Assembly (NCBI GenBank): GCA_965267485.1
Contig: OZ254080.1
Location: forward strand, 3,100,001-3,164,000
Length of the DNA stretch: 64,000 nucleotides
From: JANQJA01 sp965267485
GTDB lineage: Bacteria > Pseudomonadota > Gammaproteobacteria > Pseudomonadales > Azotimanducaceae
Reading direction: 5' to 3'
The notes under the pieces were generated by a model that did not search any database, was not told the DNA's origin, and saw only the letters and a list, made by a program, of their open reading frames with translations. Shown here piece after piece: positions 55,091 to 64,000 of the stretch (position 1 is its first letter; each line of letters begins with the position of its first letter). Position numbers and translations under genes: made by a program.

Positions 55091-58000
55091 GTGATTTCTC
55101 CCGGCCAATACAAGCTTCCCGCCGAGCCCGGTGACCGTCGCCGCTGGTCCAATCTCCCCGGCAGCGGCATGGCCATGGCCCTCGCGGACGCAGTGCTCCG
55201 GGATGGCCGGTTCTCTCTCGTCGTCGCGCCCGACGTGCTCGCCGCGGAGCGGCTTGCCCAGGAACTCGGCTTCTTTCTCGAGGACAGGATCGAGGTACTG
55301 CTGTTTCCCGACTGGGAGACGCTCATGTACGACAGTTTCTCGCCGCACCAGGACATCATTTCTGACCGCCTTGCGCTGCTGAACCGTCTGCCCACCATCG
55401 AGCGCGGCGTACTCGTCGTTCCCGCCAGCACATTGATGCACCGGTTGTCGCCGCGCAGCTTTGCGCTCGGCAGCTCGCTCATGCTCGACGTCGGCCAGCG
55501 GTTCGATATCGAGTCGATGCGTCGCCAGCTGGGCGCTGCCGCCTACCGATGCGTGGAAACCGTGATGGAGCACGGTGAGTTCGCTGTGCGCGGCTCGATC
55601 ATGGACATCTTTCCGATGGGCTCGAACGTTCCCTACCGGCTCGACCTGTTCGACGATGAAATCGAGTCGCTGCGGACATTCGACCCCGAGAGCCAGATGT
55701 CCATCGACAGGGTCGAGCGCATCAGGTTGCTGCCCGCCCGGGAGTTCCCGCTCACCGACGCTGCCATCAACCACTTTCAGGATCGCTGGCACCAGCGCTT
55801 CGAGTCGTCCGACCCCAGGGCGTGCCCGATCTACCAGGATGTGTCGTCGGGATTGTCGCCGGCGGGCATCGAGTACTACCTGCCACTCTTTTTCGAGTCG
55901 CTGGAGTCTATCTTCGACTATCTGCCAGACGACACACTGGTGTTTCTGACTGACGTGTCCGACACCGTCGAATCCTTCTGGAACGATGCTGCCGCCCGTT
56001 TCGAGAACCTTCGCCATGACGTGCAGCGCCCGATTCTGCCGCCGTCAGAGCTGCTGCTCTCACCCGCCGAGGTGTTCGAGGCGTGCAATCGGCATCCGCG
56101 CGTCGACCTGCGCACGGACCTGCAGGAGAAGTCAGACCAGCTCGGGTTTGGCACGCTGCCCGACGTTGCCATCAATGAGCGTGCGCAACATCCACTGCGG
56201 CAACTCGAGCAGGCCATCAGGGCGTTTGCCGGCAAGGTCCTCGTGATTGCGGAGTCCGGCGGGCGACGCGAGGTCGTCGACGAGTTGCTGGCCAAGCACG
56301 GCCTTGCCACCACGCACGTCGAATCGTGGTCGAACTTTCTCGCCGCCGACACAAGCCCGATGCTCACCGTGGCCCCGCTTTCCGAAGGTCTCGTGCTGCC
56401 AGACGCTGGCATTCTCGTCATTACCGAGCAGCAGCTCTTCGGCGAACGCGTCATGCAGCAGCGACGCCGTGACAAGGCTGCCCGTGATACGTCCACCGAC
56501 CTCGTCATCAAGTCGCTGACCGAACTGCGGACCGGCTCACCGGTTGTGCACATCGATCATGGCGTCGGCCGGTATCTAGGGCTCCAGACGCTGGAAGTGG
56601 ATGGCGGCATCGCAGAGTTTCTGTGCCTGGGTTACCAGGATGACGCCAAGCTCTACGTCCCGGTCTCGTCGCTGCACCTCATTTCACGCTACTCGGGCTC
56701 CGAGGAATCGCTGGCACCGCTGCACAAGCTCGGTGGCGACACCTGGGAGAAAGCAAAACGAAAGGCTGCTGAACAGGTTCATGATGTCGCAGCCGAACTG
56801 CTCAACATCTACGCACGGCGCGAAGCGCGAGAAGGATTCTCCTATCCCGAGCCAGACGAAGCCTACGAGCAGTTCGCGGCGGCGTTCCCGTTCGAGGAAA
56901 CGCCGGATCAACAGACCGCCATCGAGCGCGTCATTGCCGACATGGTCGGCCCGACGCCGATGGACCATCTGGTGTGTGGAGACGTCGGCTTCGGCAAGAC
57001 CGAAGTTGCCATGCGAGCCGCCTTCCTGGCCGTTCATGCCGGCAAGCAGGTCGCCGTGCTCGTCCCGACTACACTGCTCGCCCAGCAGCACACTGATACC
57101 TTCAAGGACCGGTTCGCAGACTGGCCGGTAACGGTCGATTCGGTCTCCCGCTTCCGCACGAAGAAGGAGCAGCGCGAGATTCTCGACCGGGCCGCCGCCG
57201 GCAAGATCGATATCCTGATCGGTACCCACACGCTGATTCAGGACGGGGTCTCGTTCAAGGATCTCGGGCTGCTGATCATCGACGAAGAACACCGTTTTGG
57301 CGTGCGCCAGAAGGAGCGTCTCAAGTCGCTGCGCGCCGAGGTGGACATTCTCACGCTGACCGCCACGCCGATCCCGCGAACGCTGAACATGGCGATGTCC
57401 GGCATGCGCGATCTCACGATCATCGCCACACCGCCGGCAAAGCGCCTGTCGATCAAGACCTTCGTCCGGCAGCGCAACGACGGTCTGGTCAAGGAAGCGA
57501 TCCAGCGCGAACTCATGCGCGGCGGCCAGGTCTATTACCTGCACAACGAAGTCGACACGATTGGCAACACAGCCCAGAAGCTGGCGGAGCTCGTGCCGGA
57601 AGCGCGAATCAGCATTGGTCACGGCCAGATGCGGGAGCGTGAACTGGAACAGGTGATGTCAGACTTCTATCACAAGCGCAGCAACGTGCTGGTGTGTACA
57701 ACGATCATCGAGACCGGCATCGACATTCCCAATGCGAACACCATCATCATGGATCGTGCTGACAAGTTCGGACTGGCGCAGATTCACCAGCTGCGCGGCC
57801 GGGTCGGACGCTCGCACCACCAGGCCTACGCCTACCTGCTGACGCCACACCGCTCGGCGATGACCTCCGATGCGGTCAAGCGCCTCGATGCCATCGCCGA
57901 CGCCGAGGATCTCGGCGCCGGGTTCATCCTCGCGACCCACGACCTCGAGATTCGCGGCGCCGGCGAACTGCTCGGCGATGAGCAGACAGGCAACCTGCAA

Positions 58001-58552
58001 ACGGTGGGCTATTCTCTCTTCATGGAGATGCTCGATCGTGCGGTGAAGGCGATCAGGGACGGCAAGACCCCGAATCTGGACCGCCCGCTGAAGGAAGGTG
58101 TCGAAATCAACCTGCGCCTGCCCGCCCTCATTCCCGAGGAATACCTGCCGGATGTCCATACCCGGCTCGTGCTCTACAAGCGCATCTCGAATGCCGAGGA
58201 TGAGGAGCAACTCAAGGAACTGCAGGTCGAGATGATCGACCGGTTCGGCCTGCTGCCCGAGGCAACCAAGACGCTGTTCCGCATCACCCGAATCAAGCTT
58301 CGTGCGGAAGCGCTCGGCATCAAGAAAGTCGACGCCGGCGGCAGCGGCGGACGACTCGAATTCGACCCGGACACCACCGTGGACCCGGGCGGCATCGTGG
58401 AACTGGTACAATCGGAACCTCACCGCTACAAACTGGTCGGCGGCAACCAGCTCAGGTTCGATGAGTCGATGGAAAAACCCGAAACACGATTCCAGAAGAT
58501 CGAGAAACTCATGGAGCGCCTCGACGTGAGACGACAGCGTGTTGCGAGCTGA
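55091..58552 (+). CDS. mfd: transcription-repair coupling factor Mfd
   Basis: 1153 residues from GTG 55091. UvrB-homology part (about 10-340, FPDWETLMYDSFSPH), RNA-polymerase-interaction domain (about 480-545, GSPVVHIDHGVGRYLG), RecG-like translocase with Walker A GFGKTE (near 631), DEEH box (near 731), TATPIPRTL and the TRG region, then the C-terminal autoinhibitory domain. Removes stalled RNA polymerase and recruits UvrA. Full family length. Overlaps csiV by 14 bases. Confidence 0.97.
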   Translation: MISPGQYKLPAEPGDRRRWSNLPGSGMAMALADAVLRDGRFSLVVAPDVLAAERLAQELGFFLEDRIEVLLFPDWETLMYDSFSPHQDIISDRLALLNRLPTIERGVLVVPASTLMHRLSPRSFALGSSLMLDVGQRFDIESMRRQLGAAAYRCVETVMEHGEFAVRGSIMDIFPMGSNVPYRLDLFDDEIESLRTFDPESQMSIDRVERIRLLPAREFPLTDAAINHFQDRWHQRFESSDPRACPIYQDVSSGLSPAGIEYYLPLFFESLESIFDYLPDDTLVFLTDVSDTVESFWNDAAARFENLRHDVQRPILPPSELLLSPAEVFEACNRHPRVDLRTDLQEKSDQLGFGTLPDVAINERAQHPLRQLEQAIRAFAGKVLVIAESGGRREVVDELLAKHGLATTHVESWSNFLAADTSPMLTVAPLSEGLVLPDAGILVITEQQLFGERVMQQRRRDKAARDTSTDLVIKSLTELRTGSPVVHIDHGVGRYLGLQTLEVDGGIAEFLCLGYQDDAKLYVPVSSLHLISRYSGSEESLAPLHKLGGDTWEKAKRKAAEQVHDVAAELLNIYARREAREGFSYPEPDEAYEQFAAAFPFEETPDQQTAIERVIADMVGPTPMDHLVCGDVGFGKTEVAMRAAFLAVHAGKQVAVLVPTTLLAQQHTDTFKDRFADWPVTVDSVSRFRTKKEQREILDRAAAGKIDILIGTHTLIQDGVSFKDLGLLIIDEEHRFGVRQKERLKSLRAEVDILTLTATPIPRTLNMAMSGMRDLTIIATPPAKRLSIKTFVRQRNDGLVKEAIQRELMRGGQVYYLHNEVDTIGNTAQKLAELVPEARISIGHGQMRERELEQVMSDFYHKRSNVLVCTTIIETGIDIPNANTIIMDRADKFGLAQIHQLRGRVGRSHHQAYAYLLTPHRSAMTSDAVKRLDAIADAEDLGAGFILATHDLEIRGAGELLGDEQTGNLQTVGYSLFMEMLDRAVKAIRDGKTPNLDRPLKEGVEINLRLPALIPEEYLPDVHTRLVLYKRISNAEDEEQLKELQVEMIDRFGLLPEATKTLFRITRIKLRAEALGIKKVDAGGSGGRLEFDPDTTVDPGGIVELVQSEPHRYKLVGGNQLRFDESMEKPETRFQKIEKLMERLDVRRQRVAS

Positions 58553-59543
58553 CACCGTGCTTTGGGCATGCCTCGCCGCCCTGACGGCCATGGCGCTGCC
58601 GATGACAAGCCGTGCGGCCGAGTACGATGACTGGTATCAGGTCGAGTTCATCGTGTTCGCGCAAAACTCGCCGCGAGCCACCGACGAGGCATGGGCGCTG
58701 CGGGAACTCTCCTATCCGGACGACATGCTCGCAGTGGACGACACGCCCGCGCCGTATCTCCTCTCCCAGGTAACCGGGCTCAGGCAGTACGAGGCACTGG
58801 TCAGTGGCGATGCAACCGAGGCACCCGCCAGCACCAGCGACTTCCTGTTTGAAAGCCAGAGCCGCCTCTCGGCCCGAGAGCAACTGGAAGCGCAGCTCGA
58901 AGCCCTGAGGCAGCGCGAGGCGGCGGCCAAGGCGGCGCTGGAGGAAGCCACCAACACCAACCGGGAAGACAGCGAAGCCGACACCGCGGATACCGAAGCA
59001 GAGGCGCTCGCGACCACGACCGACCCGGTAGATATTGCCGAACTGCTCACGCTCGAAGGGACCCAATCCTTCGCGTCGGTGCCCGCGGGAGAAAGATTTC
59101 TGCGATCGGTTGCCGGCAGCCTGAACCGCAGCTCAAGCTATCGCGTGCTCGCGCACAAGGCCTGGCGCCAACCGATTCTCGAAGGGGAAGCATGGCCGGT
59201 ACTGGTGCAGGCCGGCGAACAGTACGGCGACCGGTATGAGCTTGACGGTACATTGACGTTTCGCCGGTCACGGTTTCTGCATGTCGATACCGATCTCTGG
59301 TTCACCCGTTTCAGCGAGAGTGAAGTGGCGCCGGTCGGCGCACTGCCCGAGGGCATCACGCAGGCTGACGCCCGGGACTTTCCGGACCTGGTTGCCGCAG
59401 CACGAGACGCCACCCGCTTCATTCCTGTCCACACCCATCAGATGTCGACATCCCGCCGCATGCGCCGCGAGGAATTGCACTATCTGGATCACCCGTACTT
59501 CGGCGTGATTGTCCGGATCGAGCGCTACGACGGCAACGACTGA
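58539..59543 (+). CDS. csiV: CsiV family protein
   Basis: 334 residues. Signal peptide cut after SRAA, then WYQVEFIVFAQ, the CsiV family start, an acidic/coiled segment (about 105-155) rich in Glu/Ala, and a C-terminal part with SSSYRVLAHKAWRQP and HYLDHPYFGVIVRIERY. CsiV is a periplasmic peptidoglycan-binding activator of LpoA/PBP1a in Vibrio, where it also lies beside mfd. Overlaps mfd at the 5' end and the phosphorylase gene by 19 bases at the 3' end. Confidence 0.92.
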   Translation: MLRADTVLWACLAALTAMALPMTSRAAEYDDWYQVEFIVFAQNSPRATDEAWALRELSYPDDMLAVDDTPAPYLLSQVTGLRQYEALVSGDATEAPASTSDFLFESQSRLSAREQLEAQLEALRQREAAAKAALEEATNTNREDSEADTADTEAEALATTTDPVDIAELLTLEGTQSFASVPAGERFLRSVAGSLNRSSSYRVLAHKAWRQPILEGEAWPVLVQAGEQYGDRYELDGTLTFRRSRFLHVDTDLWFTRFSESEVAPVGALPEGITQADARDFPDLVAAARDATRFIPVHTHQMSTSRRMRREELHYLDHPYFGVIVRIERYDGND

Positions 59544-60250
59544 GCGAACTGCCTGACGACTCCGGCGACCCAGGACATACCCTCGCTCATCGCCGCCTGA
59601 ATGCCGTCGAGATCCACCTCACCCTCGAGCCCGGCGCCCGCGTTGACAACGACCGACAGGGACGCGTAGTCCAGCCCGGCCTCTGCCGCCAGTGCTGCCT
59701 CCGGCATGGCCGTCATGCCGACGATATGACAACCGTCAGCGGCAAGCCGGCGCACCTCGGCAGCGGTCTCCAGTCTCGGCCCCTGCGTACAGCCGTAGGT
59801 GCCCTCCTCAACAAGCTTCACGCCGTCGATGGTGCGGGCGAGCGCGATCAGTTCCTGGCGCAATCCGGCCGAGAACGGGTAGGTGAAATCGATGTGATGG
59901 ATCTCGTGATTGAAAAAGGTATGTTCGCGGCCCCAGGTGTAGTCGATGATCTGGTCCGGTATGACCAGCGCTGGAACCGGCAGGGCGGGATCGACGCTGC
60001 CGACGGCATTTACGCTGATGATTCGCGTCGCGCCGGCGTCCTTCAGACCAATGATGTTGGCCCGGTAGTTGATTGCGTGGGGAGGCGTCGACGGCGGCGC
60101 GCCATGGCGTGGCAGGAACAGTACCGGCACGCCGGCCAGCAAACCCTTCTGGAAGTTCGACGCGCCATAGAGCGTCGCAGCTGCAACGGACTCGGCATCC
60201 TCGAGTCCCGCGAGTTCACCGAACCCGGTACCGCCAATAATCGCCAGCAT
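59525..60250 (-). CDS. S-methyl-5'-thioinosine phosphorylase
   Basis: 241 residues from ATG 60250 (MLAIIGGTGF); the frame is open to 60349 but overlaps the SapC-family gene. Purine nucleoside/MTA phosphorylase family: IIGGTG, LPRHG, YRANI, YGCTQGPRLET and GMTAMPEAALA. Closely resembles by eye P. aeruginosa PA3004, shown to use methylthioinosine in methionine salvage, and sits in the same gene neighbourhood. Methylthioadenosine is an alternative substrate. Confidence 0.9.
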   Translation of the reverse strand: MLAIIGGTGFGELAGLEDAESVAAATLYGASNFQKGLLAGVPVLFLPRHGAPPSTPPHAINYRANIIGLKDAGATRIISVNAVGSVDPALPVPALVIPDQIIDYTWGREHTFFNHEIHHIDFTYPFSAGLRQELIALARTIDGVKLVEEGTYGCTQGPRLETAAEVRRLAADGCHIVGMTAMPEAALAAEAGLDYASLSVVVNAGAGLEGEVDLDGIQAAMSEGMSWVAGVVRQFAQSLPS

Positions 60251-60257
60251 GAAGTCG

Positions 60258-61052
60258 TCAGGACTTCGGTTTCTTTGCGGCAGGCTTCGATGCCTCGGCG
60301 CCGACGTCTTCGGCTGCCTTCGCGTCCGCCGATACCGGCTTGCCGACACGATCGACCATTCTCGCCATGTTCCCGAGTGACATCAGGTGACAGTAAAGCC
60401 ACGCCAACTCACCGGAACGGAACAGTTCGAGGGCCTTGTCGTCACCGAGTTGAAGCAGCTTCTTCTCGTCGACCGCCAGCAGACCGGTCAGTGAGAATTG
60501 CTGGCCGTCGTTCATGTCGACCTTCGCATTCATCTCCATCAGCAGGTCGTTCTCCTGAAGACGCTGCACGAAGCGTTCGGTTCGCACATACTGGCGCTGG
60601 TACTCCTCGAGAAAGTCGATCGCCTGCTTCAGCAGCGGCGTGGGCTCATCACCCTCGAAGAGTGCGTCGCCCTCTTTCTCGTTGAATCCGGCATAGCCTT
60701 CGTCGATACAGACCATCCGCTGCCCCTGCTCACCACCTTCGGCGAGCACGAACGGGTAGCGACGAACGAAGGCCGGGACGTATCGGGCATCCCATTTGCC
60801 CGTCTCGGGGTCGACGAACAGGTTTTCCTCATTACGCAGGCCGAGCACGGCGACCGGAACAACGGTTTCGCCAGCACGGGCGAAACAGATCGGATACTCC
60901 TTTGCTGCTTCTGTGAACTCGACCCCGGCCAGGATTACCGAGTTTGTCGATCGTGCGAACTTGAAGTTGTCGCCGACCGGTTTGATCCGGTAGTTCCTGT
61001 GCGTCACCTTGTTGAGTGCCGCCGGCTTTTCGTAGAACAGCAGGTTTGCCAT
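60258..61052 (-). CDS. SapC family protein
   Basis: 264 residues from ATG 61052. NYRIKPVGDNFKFARSTNSVILAGVEFTEAAKEYPICFAR and DARYVPAFVRRYPFVL are the SapC family pattern, named after a Campylobacter S-layer locus gene. No signal peptide, so cytosolic. C-terminal Lys/Ala tail is low complexity. Function not established. It occupies the place where pseudomonads have nagZ. Confidence 0.88.
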   Translation of the reverse strand: MANLLFYEKPAALNKVTHRNYRIKPVGDNFKFARSTNSVILAGVEFTEAAKEYPICFARAGETVVPVAVLGLRNEENLFVDPETGKWDARYVPAFVRRYPFVLAEGGEQGQRMVCIDEGYAGFNEKEGDALFEGDEPTPLLKQAIDFLEEYQRQYVRTERFVQRLQENDLLMEMNAKVDMNDGQQFSLTGLLAVDEKKLLQLGDDKALELFRSGELAWLYCHLMSLGNMARMVDRVGKPVSADAKAAEDVGAEASKPAAKKPKS

Positions 61053-61121
61053 TGTTCGATCGTTCCTAGGATTCAGTGAGCGGTGGATGTTGCCGAATGG
61101 CCCCGCAAACCGCAACCACAG

Positions 61122-61673
61122 TCAGTCGGCGAGCCGACGGATGTCCGGCAGGTTGCGATACAGGCCCTCGTAATCCATGCCGAAGCCAAACACATAATGG
61201 TCAGGACAGCGGAGACCAACCAGATCCGGCCGGAAGCCTTCGACCTTTCGGTCGTGTTCCTTCTCGACCAGTACGGCAGTGAACACCTCACGTGCGCCCT
61301 GGCGCATGAAGTAGCGTGACAGCGCAGCGAGCGTCTCACCTTCATCGAAGATGTCGTCGAGGAGCAGGATTCGCTTGCCCTCGGCGGTGAACTCGGGCTC
61401 AGCGTGCCACCGAAGCTCCTTGCCGGTGGTCGTGTTGTGATAGCGCGACACGCGAACCGAATCGAGACGCATCGGAATCGAGACGCGCTTCAGAATCTCG
61501 CCGGTAAAGATGAGGCCACCGTTGAGCACGCATACGGCTATCCACTCATCATCGTTCGCTTGTGCACCTCGATCTCCCGCGCCGCAATGATCCTCGATTG
61601 CGGTGCCAACCCAATCAATCGCGGCAGCGACCTCACTCTCGCTGAACAGCACCAGTGAATCCGGCATCGACAT
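61122..61673 (-). CDS. hpt: hypoxanthine-guanine phosphoribosyltransferase
   Basis: 183 residues from ATG 61673, with AGGGAG seven bases upstream; the frame continues to 61883 inside the channel gene. PRPP motif LLLDDIFDEGETLAAL, VCVLNGGLIFTGEIL and the flexible-loop SRYHNTTTGKEL. Salvages hypoxanthine and guanine to IMP and GMP. With the methylthioinosine phosphorylase two genes on, which releases hypoxanthine, it forms a logical salvage pair. Confidence 0.93.
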   Translation of the reverse strand: MSMPDSLVLFSESEVAAAIDWVGTAIEDHCGAGDRGAQANDDEWIAVCVLNGGLIFTGEILKRVSIPMRLDSVRVSRYHNTTTGKELRWHAEPEFTAEGKRILLLDDIFDEGETLAALSRYFMRQGAREVFTAVLVEKEHDRKVEGFRPDLVGLRCPDHYVFGFGMDYEGLYRNLPDIRRLAD

Positions 61674-61677
61674 CGCG

Positions 61678-62763
61678 CTACTCCCTTGATTCCGGCATTG
61701 GATCAGGCTCGGGCGATTCAAGGTGCAGCGTTCTCGTGGGGAACGCGATCTCGGCACCATGGCGCTCGATAATGCCGGCAATCTCCAGCAGGATTCGCTG
61801 TTTGATTTCGTGGAATTCGACCCACGCCGTGGTCTTGGTGAAGGTATAGACCATGAAGTCGATCGATGACGCATTGAAGGCATTGAAGTTCACGATGAGC
61901 GTACGGTCGTCGGTCTCGATGTCCTCATCGTCGATGAGCATCTGCTTCACGTCAGCCACGATGGCCGCCATCCTGTCGATGTCCGCGTAGCGGATGCCAA
62001 TGTTCTCGTAGATCCGGCGATTCTGCATGCGGGCCGGGTTCTCGATCGCGATGCTCGCAAACACCGCATTCGGAATGTAGAGCGGGCGACGATCGAACGT
62101 CCTGACCACCGTCAGGCGCCAGCCGATGTGCTCGACCGTCCCCTCGACGTCGCGGTCGGGCGAACGTACCCAGTCGCCGACCTTGAAGGGCTGATCGAGA
62201 TAGATCATGGCGCCGCCGAAAAAGTTGGCCAGCAGATCCCGGGCCGCAAAGCCGACCGCGATACCGCCGATACCGCCGAAGGCGAGCACACCGGAGATAC
62301 TGACGCCGAGCGTCTGCAGGATCGTGAGCGCACCGGTGATGAAGACGGAAACGCGCAGCAGTTTGCCGACGGCCTGCGCGGTGGTGATGTCCGCGCCCCG
62401 TTGGATGAAACCCGCCTCACACTCCCGGATGAATCGCGTCGAGAAGAAGATGAGCACGAGCACGACGGCGACGTATCGCACGGGATCGATCAGCCCTTCG
62501 AGATCGGACTCGGTGCCGGCAGAGATGATCTCGGCAGCGTAGGAGATGCCGAGTACCCAGACCAGCAGGGAGGCCGGCAGGCCGATCGCACGAACCAGAG
62601 CGTCATCCCAGACTGTCTTTGTCTGTTCTGCACGAGCCGCCAGACGCCTGAATGCCTGCCGAACGAAGTAATTCGCCACGAGCGTACCGAATACGACGCT
62701 GAACGTACTGATCACGACCGGCTGATTCAGCCAGTCCAGCACGCTGCTCAAACTCAGATCCAT
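61678..62763 (-). CDS. MscS-family mechanosensitive channel
   Basis: 361 residues. Helices near 15-35, 60-82 and 95-115, then the pore-lining helix with the GGIGGIAVGFAARDLLANFFGG pattern (about 170-195) and the cytosolic beta domain (FKVGDWVRSPDRDVEGTVEHIGWRLT). Opens under membrane tension at low osmolarity. Four bases separate its stop from the hpt start. Confidence 0.94.
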   Translation of the reverse strand: MDLSLSSVLDWLNQPVVISTFSVVFGTLVANYFVRQAFRRLAARAEQTKTVWDDALVRAIGLPASLLVWVLGISYAAEIISAGTESDLEGLIDPVRYVAVVLVLIFFSTRFIRECEAGFIQRGADITTAQAVGKLLRVSVFITGALTILQTLGVSISGVLAFGGIGGIAVGFAARDLLANFFGGAMIYLDQPFKVGDWVRSPDRDVEGTVEHIGWRLTVVRTFDRRPLYIPNAVFASIAIENPARMQNRRIYENIGIRYADIDRMAAIVADVKQMLIDDEDIETDDRTLIVNFNAFNASSIDFMVYTFTKTTAWVEFHEIKQRILLEIAGIIERHGAEIAFPTRTLHLESPEPDPMPESRE

Positions 62764-62803
62764 TTCGGGCTACCGCTTCGGAAAGCTCGCGATGATACCC
62801 GAT

Positions 62804-63511
62804 TTAGCGGGGAGAGGCCGTAGTATCCTGCCGCTGCCGCAGCGTCGCGAAGTTGAATCCATCACTCGGTCTGGAGGGAGGCGTGATCTCATCCGTCGCC
62901 GGGCGAACCTGTCGTTCAGGCCCCGCTGGCTTCACGCTCGCGAAGGTGGTGTACGTGCCTGCTGGCGCATCGATTGGTGTCGGTGCCTCGACCCCCAGCG
63001 CCGCAAGACGGCGGCGAAATTCGGGCAGATCGCCTGCCCGCACCGGCCCGAGCATCACGCGATGTCGAAGCCTGCCATCGTCGATCACACTCTCGCTGAC
63101 GACGCCGCGAAAGGTTCGCGACAGGCGAATCTCGACGTCGATCGATGCCTGCACATCCTCAAAATCCCCAAGCAGCAGCCAGGTTGAGTCGGACACTGAC
63201 TCGTCGGAAACAGGCACAGACGCACCGGATTCCGCACGGCGTAATCTCCACGCGCCTTCGACACCGGCAGCGCGGAACGCGGCCGGGGCGAGGTCGGGAT
63301 CTATCGCGCGCGCATCGACCAGAAGCCGGTGCGGATGCGATGCTGATATCCGAACCTCCATGCCCAGGGCATCGCGGAGCCTCGCCGCTTCAGCGCGGGC
63401 CCGCGCGTTGTCCGAAAAGCTGCCGACCACCCAGTCGTCTGCACCTGCCACGGTCGGGCAGACCATCAGCAGCGGGAGCAAGGCAAGCAAGGCGAGACGT
63501 CCAATGTCCAT
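62804..63511 (-). CDS. exported protein with two SPOR-like domains
   Basis: 235 residues; signal peptide cut after TVAGA. Two alpha/beta repeats of about 70 residues follow (DDWVVGSFSDNARARAEAARL..., STWLLLGDFEDVQ...RRRLAALGV), each with the SPOR layout, then a Pro/Ser-rich tail. SPOR domains bind denuded glycan at the septum, so a cell-wall role is likely. Divergent from lexA. Confidence 0.75.
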   Translation of the reverse strand: MDIGRLALLALLPLLMVCPTVAGADDWVVGSFSDNARARAEAARLRDALGMEVRISASHPHRLLVDARAIDPDLAPAAFRAAGVEGAWRLRRAESGASVPVSDESVSDSTWLLLGDFEDVQASIDVEIRLSRTFRGVVSESVIDDGRLRHRVMLGPVRAGDLPEFRRRLAALGVEAPTPIDAPAGTYTTFASVKPAGPERQVRPATDEITPPSRPSDGFNFATLRQRQDTTASPR

Positions 63512-63587
63512 GCCGCCAAGCTACGCCAGCGCTGGAATGCACGCAAGCGATTGATCTTGGGCAAAAAAATGGTTGTCACCGATACGT

Positions 63588-63626
63588 TGCTGTATATAAT
63601 CACAGTTACTGTACAAAAAGACAGCC
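63588..63626 (+). promoter_or_regulatory. two tandem SOS boxes upstream of lexA
   Basis: CTG-N10-CAG twice: CTGTATATAATCACAG (63590-63605) and CTGTACAAAAAGACAG (63609-63624), 19 bases apart centre to centre, ending about 17 bases before the lexA ATG. The same tandem layout is known for autoregulated lexA in E. coli. Confidence 0.92.
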
Positions 63627-63642
63627 GAGTGCTGAAGGGATT

Positions 63643-64000
63643 ATGACCAAACTGACACCGCGACAAACGGAAGTCCTCGAGTTCATCAAGAGCTACAACA
63701 GCGAGAATAATTACCCGCCGACGCGGGCAGAGATCGCACAGAAGCTGGGTTTCAAGAGTGCGAACGCCGCCGAGGAGCATCTCAAGGCACTCGCCAGAAA
63801 GGGGGCCATCGAAATCATTCCCGGTACGTCACGCGGCATCAGGCTGCCCGCGAGCGACGGCCTGCCGATCGTCGGGCGCGTCGCGGCGGGCAGCCCGATT
63901 CTCGCGGAAGAGCACATTGAGGATTACTGCACGCTCCAGCCCGAATTCTTCAGACCGGCTGCCGACTATCTGCTCATGGTGCGCGGTGACAGCATGATCA
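63643..64000 (+). CDS. lexA: LexA repressor, partial (cut by the window end)
   Basis: First 119 residues. Start MTKLTPRQTEVLEFIKSY with winged-helix PPTRAEIAQKLGFKSANAAEEHLKAL, cleavage site Ala-Gly in RVAAGSPIL and the beginning of the protease domain with catalytic Ser in RGDSMI; the catalytic Lys lies beyond the window. AAGGGA precedes the ATG. Represses SOS genes until RecA-stimulated self-cleavage. Confidence 0.97.
   Translation, partial: MTKLTPRQTEVLEFIKSYNSENNYPPTRAEIAQKLGFKSANAAEEHLKALARKGAIEIIPGTSRGIRLPASDGLPIVGRVAAGSPILAEEHIEDYCTLQPEFFRPAADYLLMVRGDSMI

Overview
The window is GC-rich, densely packed bacterial chromosome. Gene content and order point to a marine-type gammaproteobacterium: a complete Na+-translocating NADH:quinone reductase operon (nqrABCDEF), ttcA, yheU, bolA, tesA/ybbA, yaaA, mfd/csiV and lexA with tandem SOS boxes. 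The order nqr - long-form gap - mfd - csiV - methylthioinosine phosphorylase - lexA matches, from memory, the Pseudomonas aeruginosa PA2994-PA3007 neighbourhood, so the right third is old conserved backbone. The lineage cannot be fixed further from sequence alone; a Woeseia- or Chromatiales-like gammaproteobacterium is only a guess.

Layout. 0.2-18.5 kb: two convergent gene sets for secreted DUF11-type proteins. The plus set is a 2373-residue modular protein and a small lipoprotein. The minus set has three smaller DUF11-like exported proteins and a 2429-residue protein that joins adhesin-like repeats, an OmpA-like peptidoglycan-binding domain and a long C-terminal outer-membrane barrel. 18.8-26.4 kb: yheU, an ArcA/TorR-like response regulator and a 2167-residue kinase-like/AAA/GAF/PAS/histidine kinase/receiver/HPt protein whose Ser/Thr kinase domain looks catalytically degenerate. 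26.4-33.7 kb: ttcA, a polysaccharide deacetylase lipoprotein, a convergent intergenic region with 83-bp tandem repeats and a large nested inverted repeat, then the ybbAP/tesA locus, a zinc metallopeptidase and bolA. 33.8-41.2 kb: a signalling island on the minus strand with two paralogous CHASE2 receptors, one fused to an adenylate cyclase and one to a Ser/Thr kinase, plus PP2C phosphatase, FHA and FecR-like proteins. 41.3-46.0 kb: yaaA, an AcoX/NAD-kinase-like gene, a MORN-repeat protein and a sulfide-response cassette (frameshifted sulfide:quinone oxidoreductase, DUF2892 membrane protein, SqrR/BigR/YgaV-like ArsR repressor) with repeated TTAG-N6-CTAA palindromes. 46.1-64 kb: nqr operon, gap, retropepsin-like protease, mfd, csiV, S-methyl-5'-thioinosine phosphorylase, SapC-family protein, hpt, an MscS channel, a SPOR-like protein and the start of lexA.

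The least explained parts are the DUF11/OmpA-barrel surface locus, the dual-output CHASE2 island, the structured 28.6-28.85 kb element and the degenerate kinase domain of the giant hybrid sensor. No tRNA, rRNA, CRISPR array, transposase or phage gene was seen.
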